Positions 24,372 through 32,900 are shown, counted from the first letter of the stretch. The stretch: 64,000 nt of DNA from Martinezella rhizogenes (GCF_007002745.1 NZ_SGNY01000005.1:248001-312000); one strand, 5' to 3'. Notes: generated from the sequence alone by a model not told the origin. Made by a program: numbers and translations.

Positions 24372-27254
24372 ATGGCCCTTGTTTCTGAATTCGACTACGG
24401 AACCCCGAAATCCCGCGCAACGGACATGGTGACGCTCACCATCGACGGCCGGCAGATCACCGTACCGGCGGGAACGTCGATCATGCGGGCCTCACGCGAA
24501 GCGGGTATCGATGTGCCGAAACTCTGCGCCACCGATATGGTGGATGCTTTCGGTTCCTGTCGGCTCTGTCTTATCGAGGTGGAAGGCCGCAACGGCACTC
24601 CCGCCTCCTGCACCACGCCCGTCGCCGCCGGTCTTGTCGTGCATACGCAGACGGAGCGGCTGAAGCAGATCCGCAAGGGTGTGATGGAGCTTTATATTTC
24701 CGATCACCCGCTCGACTGTCTGACCTGCGCGGCCAATGGCGATTGCGAGCTGCAGGACATGGCGGGTGCCGTGGGCCTGCGCGATGTGCGCTACGGTTAT
24801 GAAGGTGACAACCACGTCAAGGCACGCACCGGTGATGGCGATCTCAATGCCCGCTGGATGCCGAAGGACGAAAGCAATCCCTATTTCACCTATGATCCTT
24901 CCAAATGTATTGTCTGCTCGCGTTGCGTGCGCGCCTGCGAGGAAGTGCAGGGCACGTTTGCACTGACGATCGAAGGGCGTGGCTTTGAAAGCCGCGTGTC
25001 ACCCGGCGCGCATGAGGCCTTCCTTGATTCCGACTGCGTTTCCTGCGGCGCCTGCGTGCAGGCCTGTCCCACCGCGACACTGACGGAAAAATCGGTGATC
25101 GAGATCGGCCAGCCGGAGCATTCGCTGGTCACGACCTGCGCCTATTGTGGTGTCGGCTGTTCCTTCAAGGCGGAAATGCGCGGCGAAGAGCTGGTGCGCA
25201 TGGTGCCGTGGAAGGACGGGCAGGCCAATCGCGGCCATTCCTGCGTCAAGGGTCGTTTCGCCTATGGTTATGCAACCCACAGAGACCGTATCCTCAACCC
25301 GATGATCCGCGAAAAGATCAGCGATCCCTGGCGGGAAGTCACGTGGGAAGAGGCTTTCTCCCATGTCGCGTCGGAGTTTCAGCGCATCCAGGGCCAATAT
25401 GGCCGGGAAGCCATCGGCGGCATCACCTCGTCCCGCTGCACGAATGAAGAAACCTTCCTCGTTCAGAAACTCATCCGTGCCGGTTTCGGCAACAACAATG
25501 TCGATACCTGTGCCCGCGTCTGCCACTCACCCACGGGCTATGGTCTCGGTCAGGCTTTCGGCACCTCGGCGGGAACTCAGAATTTCGACAGCGTGGAGCA
25601 TTCCGACGTCGTCGTGGTTATCGGTGCCAATCCGACGGACGGGCACCCGGTCTTCGGTTCCCGGCTGAAAAAGCGGCTGCGGCAGGGCGCAAAACTGATC
25701 GTCATCGATCCCCGCCGTATCGATCTCGTGCGCGGCCCGCACGTGGAGGCATCCTTCCACCTGCCGCTGAAGCCCGGCACCAACGTCGCCGTGCTGACGG
25801 CGCTTGCACATGTGATCGTCACCGAAGGCCTGTTCAACGAGGCCTTCATCCGCGAGCGTTGCGACTGGTCTGAATTCGAGGATTGGGCCGCTTTCGTTGC
25901 CGAGCCTCAGCACAGCCCGGAAGAAACCGAAAGTTTCACCGGTGTTCCGGCGGAAGAACTGCGCGGGGCCGCCCGCCTTTATGCCCGGGGCGGCAATGGT
26001 GCGATCTATTACGGCCTTGGCGTGACCGAGCACAGTCAGGGGTCGACCACGGTCATGGCGATTGCCAATCTGGCCATGGCAACCGGCAATATTGGTCGCC
26101 CCGGTGTGGGCGTCAATCCGCTGCGCGGGCAGAACAACGTTCAGGGCTCCTGCGACATGGGCTCGTTCCCGCATGAGCTTCCGGGTTACCGGCATATTTC
26201 CGATGACGCCACGCGCGACATCTTCGAGAAACTCTGGGGCGTAAAGCTCAACAACGAGCCGGGACTGCGTATCCCCAACATGCTCGACGCTGCCGTGGAT
26301 GGCAGCTTCAAGGGCATCTACATTCAGGGCGAGGATATTCTCCAGTCCGATCCGGACACGAAACACGTGTCCGCCGGTCTTGCCGCCATGGAATGTGTTG
26401 TGGTGCACGATCTCTTCCTGAACGAGACGGCGAATTATGCCCATGTCTTTTTACCCGGTTCCACTTTCCTCGAAAAGGACGGCACCTTCACCAATGCCGA
26501 ACGCCGCATCAACCGCGTGCGCCGGGTCATGTCGCCGAAGAACGGCTTTGCCGACTGGGAGGTGACACAGAAGCTGGCGCAGGCCATGGGGCTTTCATGG
26601 AACTATGCACATCCGTCGGAAATCATGGATGAAATTGCGGCGACGACACCAAGTTTCGCCAGCGTTTCCTATGATTATCTCGAGCGGAACGGTTCGGTGC
26701 AGTGGCCCTGCAACGAGAAGTTCCCGAAGGGGTCGCCGATCATGCATGTCGACGGTTTCGTACGCGGCAAGGGCAAGTTCATCCGCACGGAATATGTGGC
26801 GACGGACGAACGCACCGGCCCGCGTTTCCCGCTGCTGCTCACCACTGGCCGCATCCTGTCGCAATACAATGTCGGCGCACAGACGCGGCGCACCGAAAAC
26901 GTCGTGTGGCATGAGGAGGATCGGCTGGAAATCCACCCGCATGATGCCGAACAGCGCGGCGTCAAGGATGGTGACTGGGTGAAGCTTGCCAGCCGCTCCG
27001 GAGACACGACGCTGAGGGCGCTGATCACCGACCGCGTGGCGCCGGGCGTGGTCTATACGACCTTCCACCATCCCGGCACGCAGGCGAACGTCATCACCAC
27101 CGACTTCTCCGACTGGGCAACGAACTGTCCCGAATACAAGGTGACCGCCGTGCAGATATCACCTTCCAACGGGCCGACGGAATGGCAGGAGGAATATGAC
27201 GCGCTCGGCCGCCGGTCGCGGCGGATCACCGGCAAGCTGGAGGCAGCCGAATAA
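24372..27254 (+). CDS. fdsA: NAD-dependent formate dehydrogenase alpha (molybdenum catalytic) subunit
   Basis: A 960-residue catalytic subunit. In order it shows an N-terminal [2Fe-2S] domain (CRLC), a His-Cys [4Fe-4S] site (HPLDCLTCAANGDC), two ferredoxin-like [4Fe-4S] motifs (CIVCSRCVRAC and CVSCGACVQAC) and the Mo-domain cluster CAYCGVGC. The bis-molybdopterin domain follows, with Cys384-His385 in ARVCHSPTG as Mo ligand and catalytic histidine. The cysteine identifies a non-selenium enzyme. The C-terminal MopB cap ends with TTFHHPGTQANVITTDFSDW. All cofactor ligands I would expect are present, so the enzyme looks functional. Confidence 0.95.
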   Translation: MALVSEFDYGTPKSRATDMVTLTIDGRQITVPAGTSIMRASREAGIDVPKLCATDMVDAFGSCRLCLIEVEGRNGTPASCTTPVAAGLVVHTQTERLKQIRKGVMELYISDHPLDCLTCAANGDCELQDMAGAVGLRDVRYGYEGDNHVKARTGDGDLNARWMPKDESNPYFTYDPSKCIVCSRCVRACEEVQGTFALTIEGRGFESRVSPGAHEAFLDSDCVSCGACVQACPTATLTEKSVIEIGQPEHSLVTTCAYCGVGCSFKAEMRGEELVRMVPWKDGQANRGHSCVKGRFAYGYATHRDRILNPMIREKISDPWREVTWEEAFSHVASEFQRIQGQYGREAIGGITSSRCTNEETFLVQKLIRAGFGNNNVDTCARVCHSPTGYGLGQAFGTSAGTQNFDSVEHSDVVVVIGANPTDGHPVFGSRLKKRLRQGAKLIVIDPRRIDLVRGPHVEASFHLPLKPGTNVAVLTALAHVIVTEGLFNEAFIRERCDWSEFEDWAAFVAEPQHSPEETESFTGVPAEELRGAARLYARGGNGAIYYGLGVTEHSQGSTTVMAIANLAMATGNIGRPGVGVNPLRGQNNVQGSCDMGSFPHELPGYRHISDDATRDIFEKLWGVKLNNEPGLRIPNMLDAAVDGSFKGIYIQGEDILQSDPDTKHVSAGLAAMECVVVHDLFLNETANYAHVFLPGSTFLEKDGTFTNAERRINRVRRVMSPKNGFADWEVTQKLAQAMGLSWNYAHPSEIMDEIAATTPSFASVSYDYLERNGSVQWPCNEKFPKGSPIMHVDGFVRGKGKFIRTEYVATDERTGPRFPLLLTTGRILSQYNVGAQTRRTENVVWHEEDRLEIHPHDAEQRGVKDGDWVKLASRSGDTTLRALITDRVAPGVVYTTFHHPGTQANVITTDFSDWATNCPEYKVTAVQISPSNGPTEWQEEYDALGRRSRRITGKLEAAE

Positions 27255-27258
27255 TCGG

Positions 27259-27278
27259 GGCCGGGGGGTGCCCCGGCC
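27259..27278 (+). other. Hairpin between fdsA and fdsD
   Basis: GGCCGGGG (27259-27266) and CCCCGGCC (27271-27278) form a perfect 8-bp GC-rich stem with a GGTG loop, four bases after the fdsA stop. There is no T-run, so partial attenuation or message stabilisation is more likely than full termination. In many fds operons this position is occupied by fdsC (fdhD). Confidence 0.6.
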
Positions 27279-27322
27279 ACTTGAAACATGGACGCCGACC
27301 GGCAGGCGGCGCGGGGAACAGT

Positions 27323-27664
27323 ATGTTGCTTAATCACACCGACGAAAAACTGGTGAGAATGGCGAACCAGATCGCGACTTTTTTCCTGTCTCAGCCGGAG
27401 GATGTCCGCATTGACGGTGTCGCCACCCACATCAATAAATTCTGGGAACCGCGCATGCGCCGCCGGTTTTTCGAGATCGTGGATGCCGGTGCCGGCGATT
27501 TTCTGCCGCTGGTGATTGCAGCCTCAGCGGAGATCAAGAGACCCGGAACGCCCACCGCCGATGCGGTGGGGCTTGGGGAGGATGCAAAGGGTGCGCCGGG
27601 AGGCAAGGGGCCGGCTGCGGGTGAGTCCCTGTCCGAGCCGAGTATTCCCGAAACCAGACACTGA
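27323..27664 (+). CDS. fdsD: NAD-dependent formate dehydrogenase delta subunit
   Basis: A 113-residue protein whose first 75 residues match FdsD (LVRMANQIATFFLSQPED, VATHINKFWEPRMRRRFFEI). The remaining roughly 40 residues are a low-complexity Gly/Pro/Ala-rich tail. FdsD is a small subunit needed for assembly or activity of the molybdenum formate dehydrogenase. ATG 27323 follows GCGGGGAA. It lies 68 bases after fdsA across a hairpin, with no fdsC between them. Confidence 0.88.
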   Translation: MLLNHTDEKLVRMANQIATFFLSQPEDVRIDGVATHINKFWEPRMRRRFFEIVDAGAGDFLPLVIAASAEIKRPGTPTADAVGLGEDAKGAPGGKGPAAGESLSEPSIPETRH

Positions 27665-27777
27665 ACGCGGCGAGGGCCGCCTTTATCTATTGCCGCATGG
27701 GAGAGCATTCGGCGGTTTCGCCCTGCCATATGGGGCGTATGAAATTTGTCCAGACATCCACGAGGGAGGTAATGTCG

Positions 27778-29430
27778 ATGGCAGTAGCAGGCGTATCTGC
27801 GGGAGAACCGGTGCAGGCCGGAATTCTGGACCGCGAACGGATCATAGCAAAACCCGGATTTAACCGCTGGCTGGTGCCGCCGGCAGCATTGGCCATTCAT
27901 CTGTGCATCGGCATGGCCTATGGCTTCAGTGTTTTCTGGCTGCCATTGTCGAAGGCCCTGCCGGCGACGGACCCCAGTTGCTCCAGTCTCACCCTTGTCG
28001 GCGCTTTGTTTACCACGCAGTGCAACTGGCGCGTGGCCGATCTTGGCTGGATTTACACGCTGTTTTTCGTCCTCCTGGGTTGCTCGGCGGCAATCTGGGG
28101 CGGCTGGCTGGAGCGGGTGGGACCACGCAAGGCCGGTTTCGTTTCCGCCTGCTGCTGGTGCGGCGGCATTCTGGTCGCAGCACTCGGCGTCATGACGCAT
28201 CAATTATGGCTCATGTGGGTGGGCGCGGGTGTCATCGGCGGTATCGGTCTCGGCCTTGGTTATATCTCGCCGGTCTCGACGCTGATCAAATGGTTCCCGG
28301 ATCGTCGCGGCATGGCGACCGGCATGGCCATCATGGGCTTCGGCGGTGGGGCGATGATCGGTGCGCCGCTTGCCAATATCCTGATGAACACCTTCAAGAC
28401 GGATGTTTCCGTCGGCGTCTGGCAGACTTTTGTCGTCATGGCGTTGATCTATTTCGCCTTCATGATGGCCGGTGCCTTCGGGTATCGTATTCCGCCGGCC
28501 GGCTGGCGTCCGGAAGGCTGGACGGCGCCTGCGGCCAAGAGCGCGATGATAACCCATCGTCACGTGCATCTGCGCGACGCGCACAAGACACCGCAGTTCT
28601 GGCTGATCTGGGCGGTTCTGTGCCTGAACGTCTCGGCCGGCATCGGTGTTATCGGCATGGCCTCGCCGATGCTGCAGGAAATTTTCGCTGGCTCGCTGAT
28701 CGGCCTGCCGGGTGTGGGCTTCGCCGAGCTGGATGCGGGGCAGAAGGCGCAGATTGCCGCCATCGCGGCAGGTTTCACCGGCCTGCTGTCGTTGTTCAAC
28801 ATCGGCGGGCGGTTCTTCTGGGCCTCGATGTCCGACAAGTTGGGCCGCAAGAACACCTACTTCTGCTTCTTCATCCTCGGCATCATTCTTTATGCGCTGG
28901 CCCCGACACTGGCGACGATGGGTTCCAAGGCATTCTTCGTTCTGGCTCTGGGCATCATCCTGTCGATGTATGGGGGTGGTTTTGCGACCATTCCAGCCTA
29001 TCTCGCCGATATCTTCGGCACGCAGTTCGTCGGCGCCATCCACGGCCGGCTGCTGACGGCATGGGCAACGGCGGGCATTGCCGGACCGGTAGTGGTCAAT
29101 TACATCCGTGAAGCGCAGATAGCCGCCGGTGTTGCGCCGGGTCCGGCGCTTTACACCAGCACCATGTATATTCTGGCGGGCATGCTGGCGATCGGCCTTG
29201 TCGCCAATGCGCTGGTGAGGCCGTTGCCGGAGAAATGGTTCATGTCGGATGCGGAGGTTGCCGCACTTCAGGCAAAAACCGCTGCCGCCAGCGCCGGCCC
29301 GACCGGTTCCTTCGGCATCGGCAGGGGCGGTCTCGATACCAAGGCTGTCTTCGCCTGGCTCGCTGTCGGCATACCGCTCCTCTGGGGCGTGTGGGTCACG
29401 GTAAAGAGCAGTCTGGCGCTGTTCGGCTGA
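27778..29430 (+). CDS. OFA-type MFS transporter (oxalate/formate antiporter family)
   Basis: A 550-residue inner-membrane carrier with about twelve hydrophobic segments. The N-terminal helix region PAALAIHLCIGMAYGFSVFW resembles the oxalate:formate antiporter (OFA) family, and the MFS loop motif is in GWLERVGPRKAG and SDKLGRKNTYF. A long insertion with three cysteines (DPSCSSL, TTQCNWR) sits between helices 1 and 2. ATG 27778 lies seven bases after GGGAGGT; ATG 27772 would be too close. Encoded 113 bases after fdsD, it probably exchanges formate or a related carboxylate connected with formate oxidation, but substrate is inferred. Confidence 0.88.
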   Translation: MAVAGVSAGEPVQAGILDRERIIAKPGFNRWLVPPAALAIHLCIGMAYGFSVFWLPLSKALPATDPSCSSLTLVGALFTTQCNWRVADLGWIYTLFFVLLGCSAAIWGGWLERVGPRKAGFVSACCWCGGILVAALGVMTHQLWLMWVGAGVIGGIGLGLGYISPVSTLIKWFPDRRGMATGMAIMGFGGGAMIGAPLANILMNTFKTDVSVGVWQTFVVMALIYFAFMMAGAFGYRIPPAGWRPEGWTAPAAKSAMITHRHVHLRDAHKTPQFWLIWAVLCLNVSAGIGVIGMASPMLQEIFAGSLIGLPGVGFAELDAGQKAQIAAIAAGFTGLLSLFNIGGRFFWASMSDKLGRKNTYFCFFILGIILYALAPTLATMGSKAFFVLALGIILSMYGGGFATIPAYLADIFGTQFVGAIHGRLLTAWATAGIAGPVVVNYIREAQIAAGVAPGPALYTSTMYILAGMLAIGLVANALVRPLPEKWFMSDAEVAALQAKTAAASAGPTGSFGIGRGGLDTKAVFAWLAVGIPLLWGVWVTVKSSLALFG

Positions 29431-29444
29431 GCGTTCATCACATT

Positions 29445-29472
29445 CGGGTGGCGCTAATCAACGTGCCACCCG
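29445..29472 (+). terminator. Hairpin after the OFA transporter gene
   Basis: CGGGTGGC (29445-29452) pairs perfectly with GCCACCCG (29465-29472), 15 bases past the transporter stop. No T-run follows, so it may act together with the larger hairpin at 29525-29566. Confidence 0.5.
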
Positions 29473-29524
29473 GAGAAGTGCGTGCCAGCCCACGGTCGGC
29501 ATATCATTTGATCAGGCCATATCA

Positions 29525-29566
29525 GGGGGCGGCTCGGACCCATGTCCGATGAGCCTCCCCCCGTTT
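29525..29566 (+). terminator. Large terminator-like hairpin ending the fds/OFA operon
   Basis: GGGGG-C-GGCT at 29525-29534 can pair with AGCC-T-CCCCC at 29552-29561. The inner CGGAC (29535-29539) pairs with GTCCG (29544-29548), and a three-base bulge lies on one side. CCGTTT follows. Stem size and position suggest transcription termination, although the T-run is short. Confidence 0.5.
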
Positions 29567-29586
29567 GCGAAAAACTCCGGTTCACG

Positions 29587-29613
29587 GCGGGTTCAAATCC
29601 CGCTCCGCAATCA
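29587..29613 (+). pseudogene. tRNA-like 3' fragment (T-arm and partial acceptor)
   Basis: GCGGG-TTCAAAT-CCCGC (29587-29603) is a perfect canonical tRNA T-arm. It is followed by TCCGCAATCA, which resembles the 3' half of an acceptor stem and a degenerate CCA-like end. I could not find a matching 5' acceptor strand, D-arm or anticodon arm upstream, so this is not a complete tRNA. It may be a remnant of an integration site at the end of a tRNA gene, or chance resemblance. Confidence 0.35.
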
Positions 29614-29650
29614 TCTGAACCTGGAGAATTTGTCAGCCAAGCCACGTCTT

Positions 29651-29720
29651 GGAGCATTTTTCAGTAAAAGTGCTTAGCTGTTTTACGTCCGGAAAATTTG
29701 GAAAAACAAAAGGATAGAGC
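29651..29720. repeat. Rhizobial-type dispersed intergenic repeat element
   Basis: About 70 bases beginning GGAGCATTTTTCAGTAAAAG, then a TTTTACGTCCGGAAAAT block, and ending in AACAAAAGGATAGAGC. I recognise this as resembling a short palindromic element scattered through Rhizobiales intergenic regions (GAGCATTTTCCAGCAAAAGTG ending in ACAAAGAGATAGAGC form). The left end folds as GCATTTTT / AAAAGTGC. I see no second copy in this window. Recognition is from memory of rhizobial sequences, not a search. Confidence 0.55.
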
Positions 29721-30005
29721 ACCTCCAACAAACCCGTTTGGATTGGGCGTCCTTTAGAAATTTCCCGCCGTCAGGCGTGCGGGAGACCTTGTTCTTCCCA
29801 AGTTATCTCACGGTCGGCAGCAGGCCGGCTCTCCCGGCGATTGCGGGTTTTCGACTTAACCTTTGATCGGTCATCTAAAATCTAGCCTTGTCATGCCTGT
29901 CGATCCGATCGGGAGATCGAAACGCGGGCGACACCCTTGCCCGGCAGCAATTTTCGTGGCGGCGACGACATCATATTGACTCCGTTCGAATTTTGGATTT
30001 TTTTG

Positions 30006-30030
30006 TAAACCGGTTTAGTAAAGCGATTTA
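30006..30030. promoter_or_regulatory. Paired LacI-type operators upstream of the LacI gene
   Basis: TAAACCGGTTTA (30006-30017) is a perfect 12-base palindrome. TAAAGCGATTTA (30019-30030) has the same TAAA-nCGn-TTTA architecture 13 bases further. Central CG and this half-site are typical of LacI/GalR operators. They end 29 bases before the LacI-family gene, downstream of a possible -35 TTGACT at 29976-29981. This indicates autoregulation and control of the ABC operon behind it. The rest of 29431-30059 contains no supportable gene. Confidence 0.7.
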
Positions 30031-30059
30031 CAAACCGAAGAGAGGTCGAAAAAGACCCG

Positions 30060-31112
30060 ATGAGTGGAACAGGAAATGGGAATATGATGGCGCGAAATCA
30101 TGCGACCAGTCTGAAGGACGTTGCCCGGGCCGCGGGTGTTTCCGTTGCGACGATATCGCGATTGCTGAACGGTACGCTGGAGCTGCCGGCAGAGACGAAA
30201 ACGCGCATCGAGAGCGCTATTCGCGAGCTCAATTATGTCCCTAATCCCCATGCCCGGCGTTTGAGCCGCGGACGCTCGGACACGATCGGCCTTGTGGTTC
30301 CAGATATCGGCAATCCGTTTTTCGGCATGCTCGTCGCGGCCGTGGAAGAAGAGGCAGATCGACGCGGTCTTGCCGTATCGCTGTTTGCCACGCTGAACCG
30401 CACGGGTCGCGAATTGTCATATCTGCGACTGCTTGCCCGTAACCATGTCGATGGGCTCGTCTTCATCACCAACCATCCCAATACCGATGAACTGGCAGAA
30501 CTGATCAACACAACCGGCAAGGTCGTGGTGGTGGATGAAGATGTGCCGGGCGCAATCGTTCCCAAGCTCTTTTGCGATAACGAGCAAGGGGGGCGCCTCG
30601 CGGGAGCGCATCTGGCGGAGCACGGACATCGCCGGGTGCTTTACGTCGGCGGTCCCGAGGACATGATCAGTACAGAACGTCGTTTCAGCGGCTTCAAATC
30701 CGCACTCTCCGAAAGGGTGGCGCAGGCGGAGCTTTCGATTTCCAGATATTGCGGCGCATATACAGTCGAATTCGGCCGGGCGGCTGCCCGACGCTTTCTG
30801 GAGGAGGGGCGTCCGGCGACGGCGATATTCGCAAGTTCGGACGAAATCGCCATCGGGTTTATCGAGGTCCTGCGTGCTGAAGGCGTGCGCATTCCGCAGG
30901 ATGTCTCGATGATCGGCTTCGATGATGTCGGGCCACTGCATCTTTTTGCACCGCCGCTCACCGCCATTCGCCAGCCTGTCAGCGCCATTGGCCAGCGCGC
31001 CCTGTCGCTCCTGCTTGAAACCAATTGGGATCAGAACCCTCCGTTTCCATCGGAGGAGTTGCTGCCCGTCGAAATCGTCGTGCGTGAATCCGTTGCGCCG
31101 CCCGCGATCTAA
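30060..31112 (+). CDS. LacI/GalR-family transcriptional regulator
   Basis: A regulator of up to 350 residues. The N-terminal LacI helix-turn-helix is SLKDVARAAGVSVATISRLL and the hinge is NPHARRLSRGRSDTIGL. A periplasmic-binding-protein-like effector domain covers about residues 75-345, with DGLVFITNHP, FASSDEIAIGF and the dimer motif MIGFDDVGPL. The start is ambiguous: ATG 30060, or ATG 30084 (MMARNH), which has a closer AGGAAA site. It is followed after 34 bases by the binding-protein gene in the same direction, so it probably controls the downstream transport/catabolic operon through the operators at 30006-30030. Confidence 0.9.
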   Translation: MSGTGNGNMMARNHATSLKDVARAAGVSVATISRLLNGTLELPAETKTRIESAIRELNYVPNPHARRLSRGRSDTIGLVVPDIGNPFFGMLVAAVEEEADRRGLAVSLFATLNRTGRELSYLRLLARNHVDGLVFITNHPNTDELAELINTTGKVVVVDEDVPGAIVPKLFCDNEQGGRLAGAHLAEHGHRRVLYVGGPEDMISTERRFSGFKSALSERVAQAELSISRYCGAYTVEFGRAAARRFLEEGRPATAIFASSDEIAIGFIEVLRAEGVRIPQDVSMIGFDDVGPLHLFAPPLTAIRQPVSAIGQRALSLLLETNWDQNPPFPSEELLPVEIVVRESVAPPAI

Positions 31113-31146
31113 TAAAAAGCAACGAACCAACAGAGGAAGAACGATA

Positions 31147-32100
31147 ATGCCAAATTTGAAACGTCGATATTTTTCTGCGGCTCTCGCTGCGACCGTCCTT
31201 TCCGGCGCGACCTTGTCTGCTGGTCTGGTCCATGCCGCTGAAAAGACCATTGCCCTGGTGCAGATCAATCAGCAGGCGCTGTTTTTTAACCAGATGAACG
31301 AAGGTGCGGAAAAAGCGGCGAAAGAAGCCGGCGTCAAGCTGGTAATCTTTAATGCCAATAACGATCCCGCGGCCCAGAACAGCGCGATCGAAACCTACAT
31401 CCAGCAGAAAGTGGACGGCATCGCCGTCGTCGCCATTGACGTCAACGGCATCATGCCGGCTGTAAAGCAGGCGGCTGCCGCCAATATTCCCGTCGTTGCG
31501 ATTGACGCCATTCTGCCGGAAGGCCCGCAGAAGGCGCAGATCGGCGTGGATAACGGCAAAGCCGGTGCCGACATGGGGACATTCTTCCTCGACTACGTGA
31601 AATCAGACATGGGCGGCAAGGCCAAGATCGGCGTCGTCGGCGCTCTGAATTCCTTTATTCAGAACATTCGCCAGAAGGGCTTTGAAGAAACCATCAAGGA
31701 CAAGTCCGGCATTACGGCCGCCGGCGTCGTCGATGGCCAGAATGTTCAGGACACCGCACTTTCCGCAGCGGAAAACCTGATCACCGGCAATCCGGACATG
31801 ACCGCAATTTATGCCACGGGTGAGCCGGCCCTTCTGGGCGCGGTCGCTGCCGTTGAAAGCCAGAGCAAGCAGAAGGACATCAAGGTCTTCGGTTGGGACC
31901 TGACCAAGCAGGCGATCGCCGGTATCGATGCGGGTTATGTTGCAGGTGTCATCCAGCAGGATCCCGCCGCAATGGGTGCGGCCGCTGTCAAGGCGCTCAA
32001 GACGGTTGCCGATGGCGGCACGGTCGAAAAGACCATCGCCGTGCCGATAACCATCGTCACCAAGGCCAATGTCGAACCCTACCGCGCGGTTTTCAAATGA
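31147..32100 (+). CDS. Sugar ABC transporter solute-binding protein (RbsB-like)
   Basis: A 317-residue periplasmic binding protein of the ribose/galactose (peripla_BP_4) family, with a signal peptide (MPNLKRRYFSAALAATVLSG, cleavage near VHA). Family landmarks are FFNQMNEGAEKAAKEAG, IFNANNDPAAQNSAIETYI, DGIAVVAIDVNG and VFGWDLTKQAI. ATG 31147 is preceded by AGAGGAAGAACG. It would supply a pentose, nucleoside-like or related sugar to the permease encoded two genes later. The stop overlaps the start of the ATPase gene. Confidence 0.92.
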   Translation: MPNLKRRYFSAALAATVLSGATLSAGLVHAAEKTIALVQINQQALFFNQMNEGAEKAAKEAGVKLVIFNANNDPAAQNSAIETYIQQKVDGIAVVAIDVNGIMPAVKQAAAANIPVVAIDAILPEGPQKAQIGVDNGKAGADMGTFFLDYVKSDMGGKAKIGVVGALNSFIQNIRQKGFEETIKDKSGITAAGVVDGQNVQDTALSAAENLITGNPDMTAIYATGEPALLGAVAAVESQSKQKDIKVFGWDLTKQAIAGIDAGYVAGVIQQDPAAMGAAAVKALKTVADGGTVEKTIAVPITIVTKANVEPYRAVFK

Positions 32101-32900
32101 TTGCCGCCGGACAGCACACAGGCGCTGTCGACGGCACCGGGGGAGATATTCTCTCCCGGCAAGCCGATCGTGAAGCGCGTATCTCGTTGCGTAACATCCG
32201 CAAGACATTCGGGTCGCATCAAGCACTTCGGGGTGTTGATCTCGACATTTTTCCCGGTGAATGCCTCGGCCTCGTCGGCGACAATGCCGCGGGCAAATCG
32301 ACCCTGACCAAGGTGATCTCGGGAACTTACATTCCGGACGAGGGCACGATCACAATGGAAGGCGAGACCATTCGCCTTTCAGGCCCGGCCGACGCCCGCA
32401 ATCGCAACATTGAAATGGTCTTTCAGGACCTGAGCCTCTGCGACCATATCGATGTGGTGGGGAACCTCTTCCTTGGACGTGAAATCACCAAGGGACCGTT
32501 CCTCGACCGGCAAACCATGCTTACGGAAGCCCGCAAGATGCTGGATGCGCTGGAAATCCGCATACCGCGTCTCACCGCCAAGGTGGAAAAGCTCTCCGGC
32601 GGCCAGCGCCAGGCGATTGCCATTGCCCGGGCGGCCTCTTTCAATCCGAAGGTCCTGATCATGGATGAGCCCACCTCGGCGCTTGCCGTTGCGGAGGTGG
32701 AAGCCGTGCTTTCGCTCATCAATCGTGTCAAGGCGAAGGGCGTATCGGTCATTCTCATCACCCATCGCCTTCAGGATCTCTTCCGCGTCTGCGATCGCAT
32801 TGCTGTCATGTATGAGGGCACCAAGGTGGCGGAGCGCCAGATCAACGAGACCGGCCTTGAAGACCTCGTCCGGCTGATCGTGGGAGGACAACGCCATTGA
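32097..32900 (+). CDS. Sugar ABC transporter ATP-binding protein, single-domain RbsA-like
   Basis: A 267-residue ATPase. Walker A is GDNAAGKST, the Q-loop is MVFQDLSLCDHIDV, the signature is LSGGQRQ, Walker B is VLIMDEPTSAL and the switch is LITHRLQD. Unlike ribose RbsA, which has two fused ATPase domains (about 500 residues), this is one domain and probably works as a homodimer, as in FrcA-type systems. About 30 residues precede the core. ATG 32097 overlaps the preceding TGA. The next gene overlaps its stop by four bases. Confidence 0.9.
   Translation: MIAAGQHTGAVDGTGGDILSRQADREARISLRNIRKTFGSHQALRGVDLDIFPGECLGLVGDNAAGKSTLTKVISGTYIPDEGTITMEGETIRLSGPADARNRNIEMVFQDLSLCDHIDVVGNLFLGREITKGPFLDRQTMLTEARKMLDALEIRIPRLTAKVEKLSGGQRQAIAIARAASFNPKVLIMDEPTSALAVAEVEAVLSLINRVKAKGVSVILITHRLQDLFRVCDRIAVMYEGTKVAERQINETGLEDLVRLIVGGQRH

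Noticed and set aside
29521-29613. A complete tRNA or tmRNA gene
   Set aside because: Only the T-arm and part of an acceptor strand are convincing; no anticodon arm, D-arm or matching 5' acceptor could be found.
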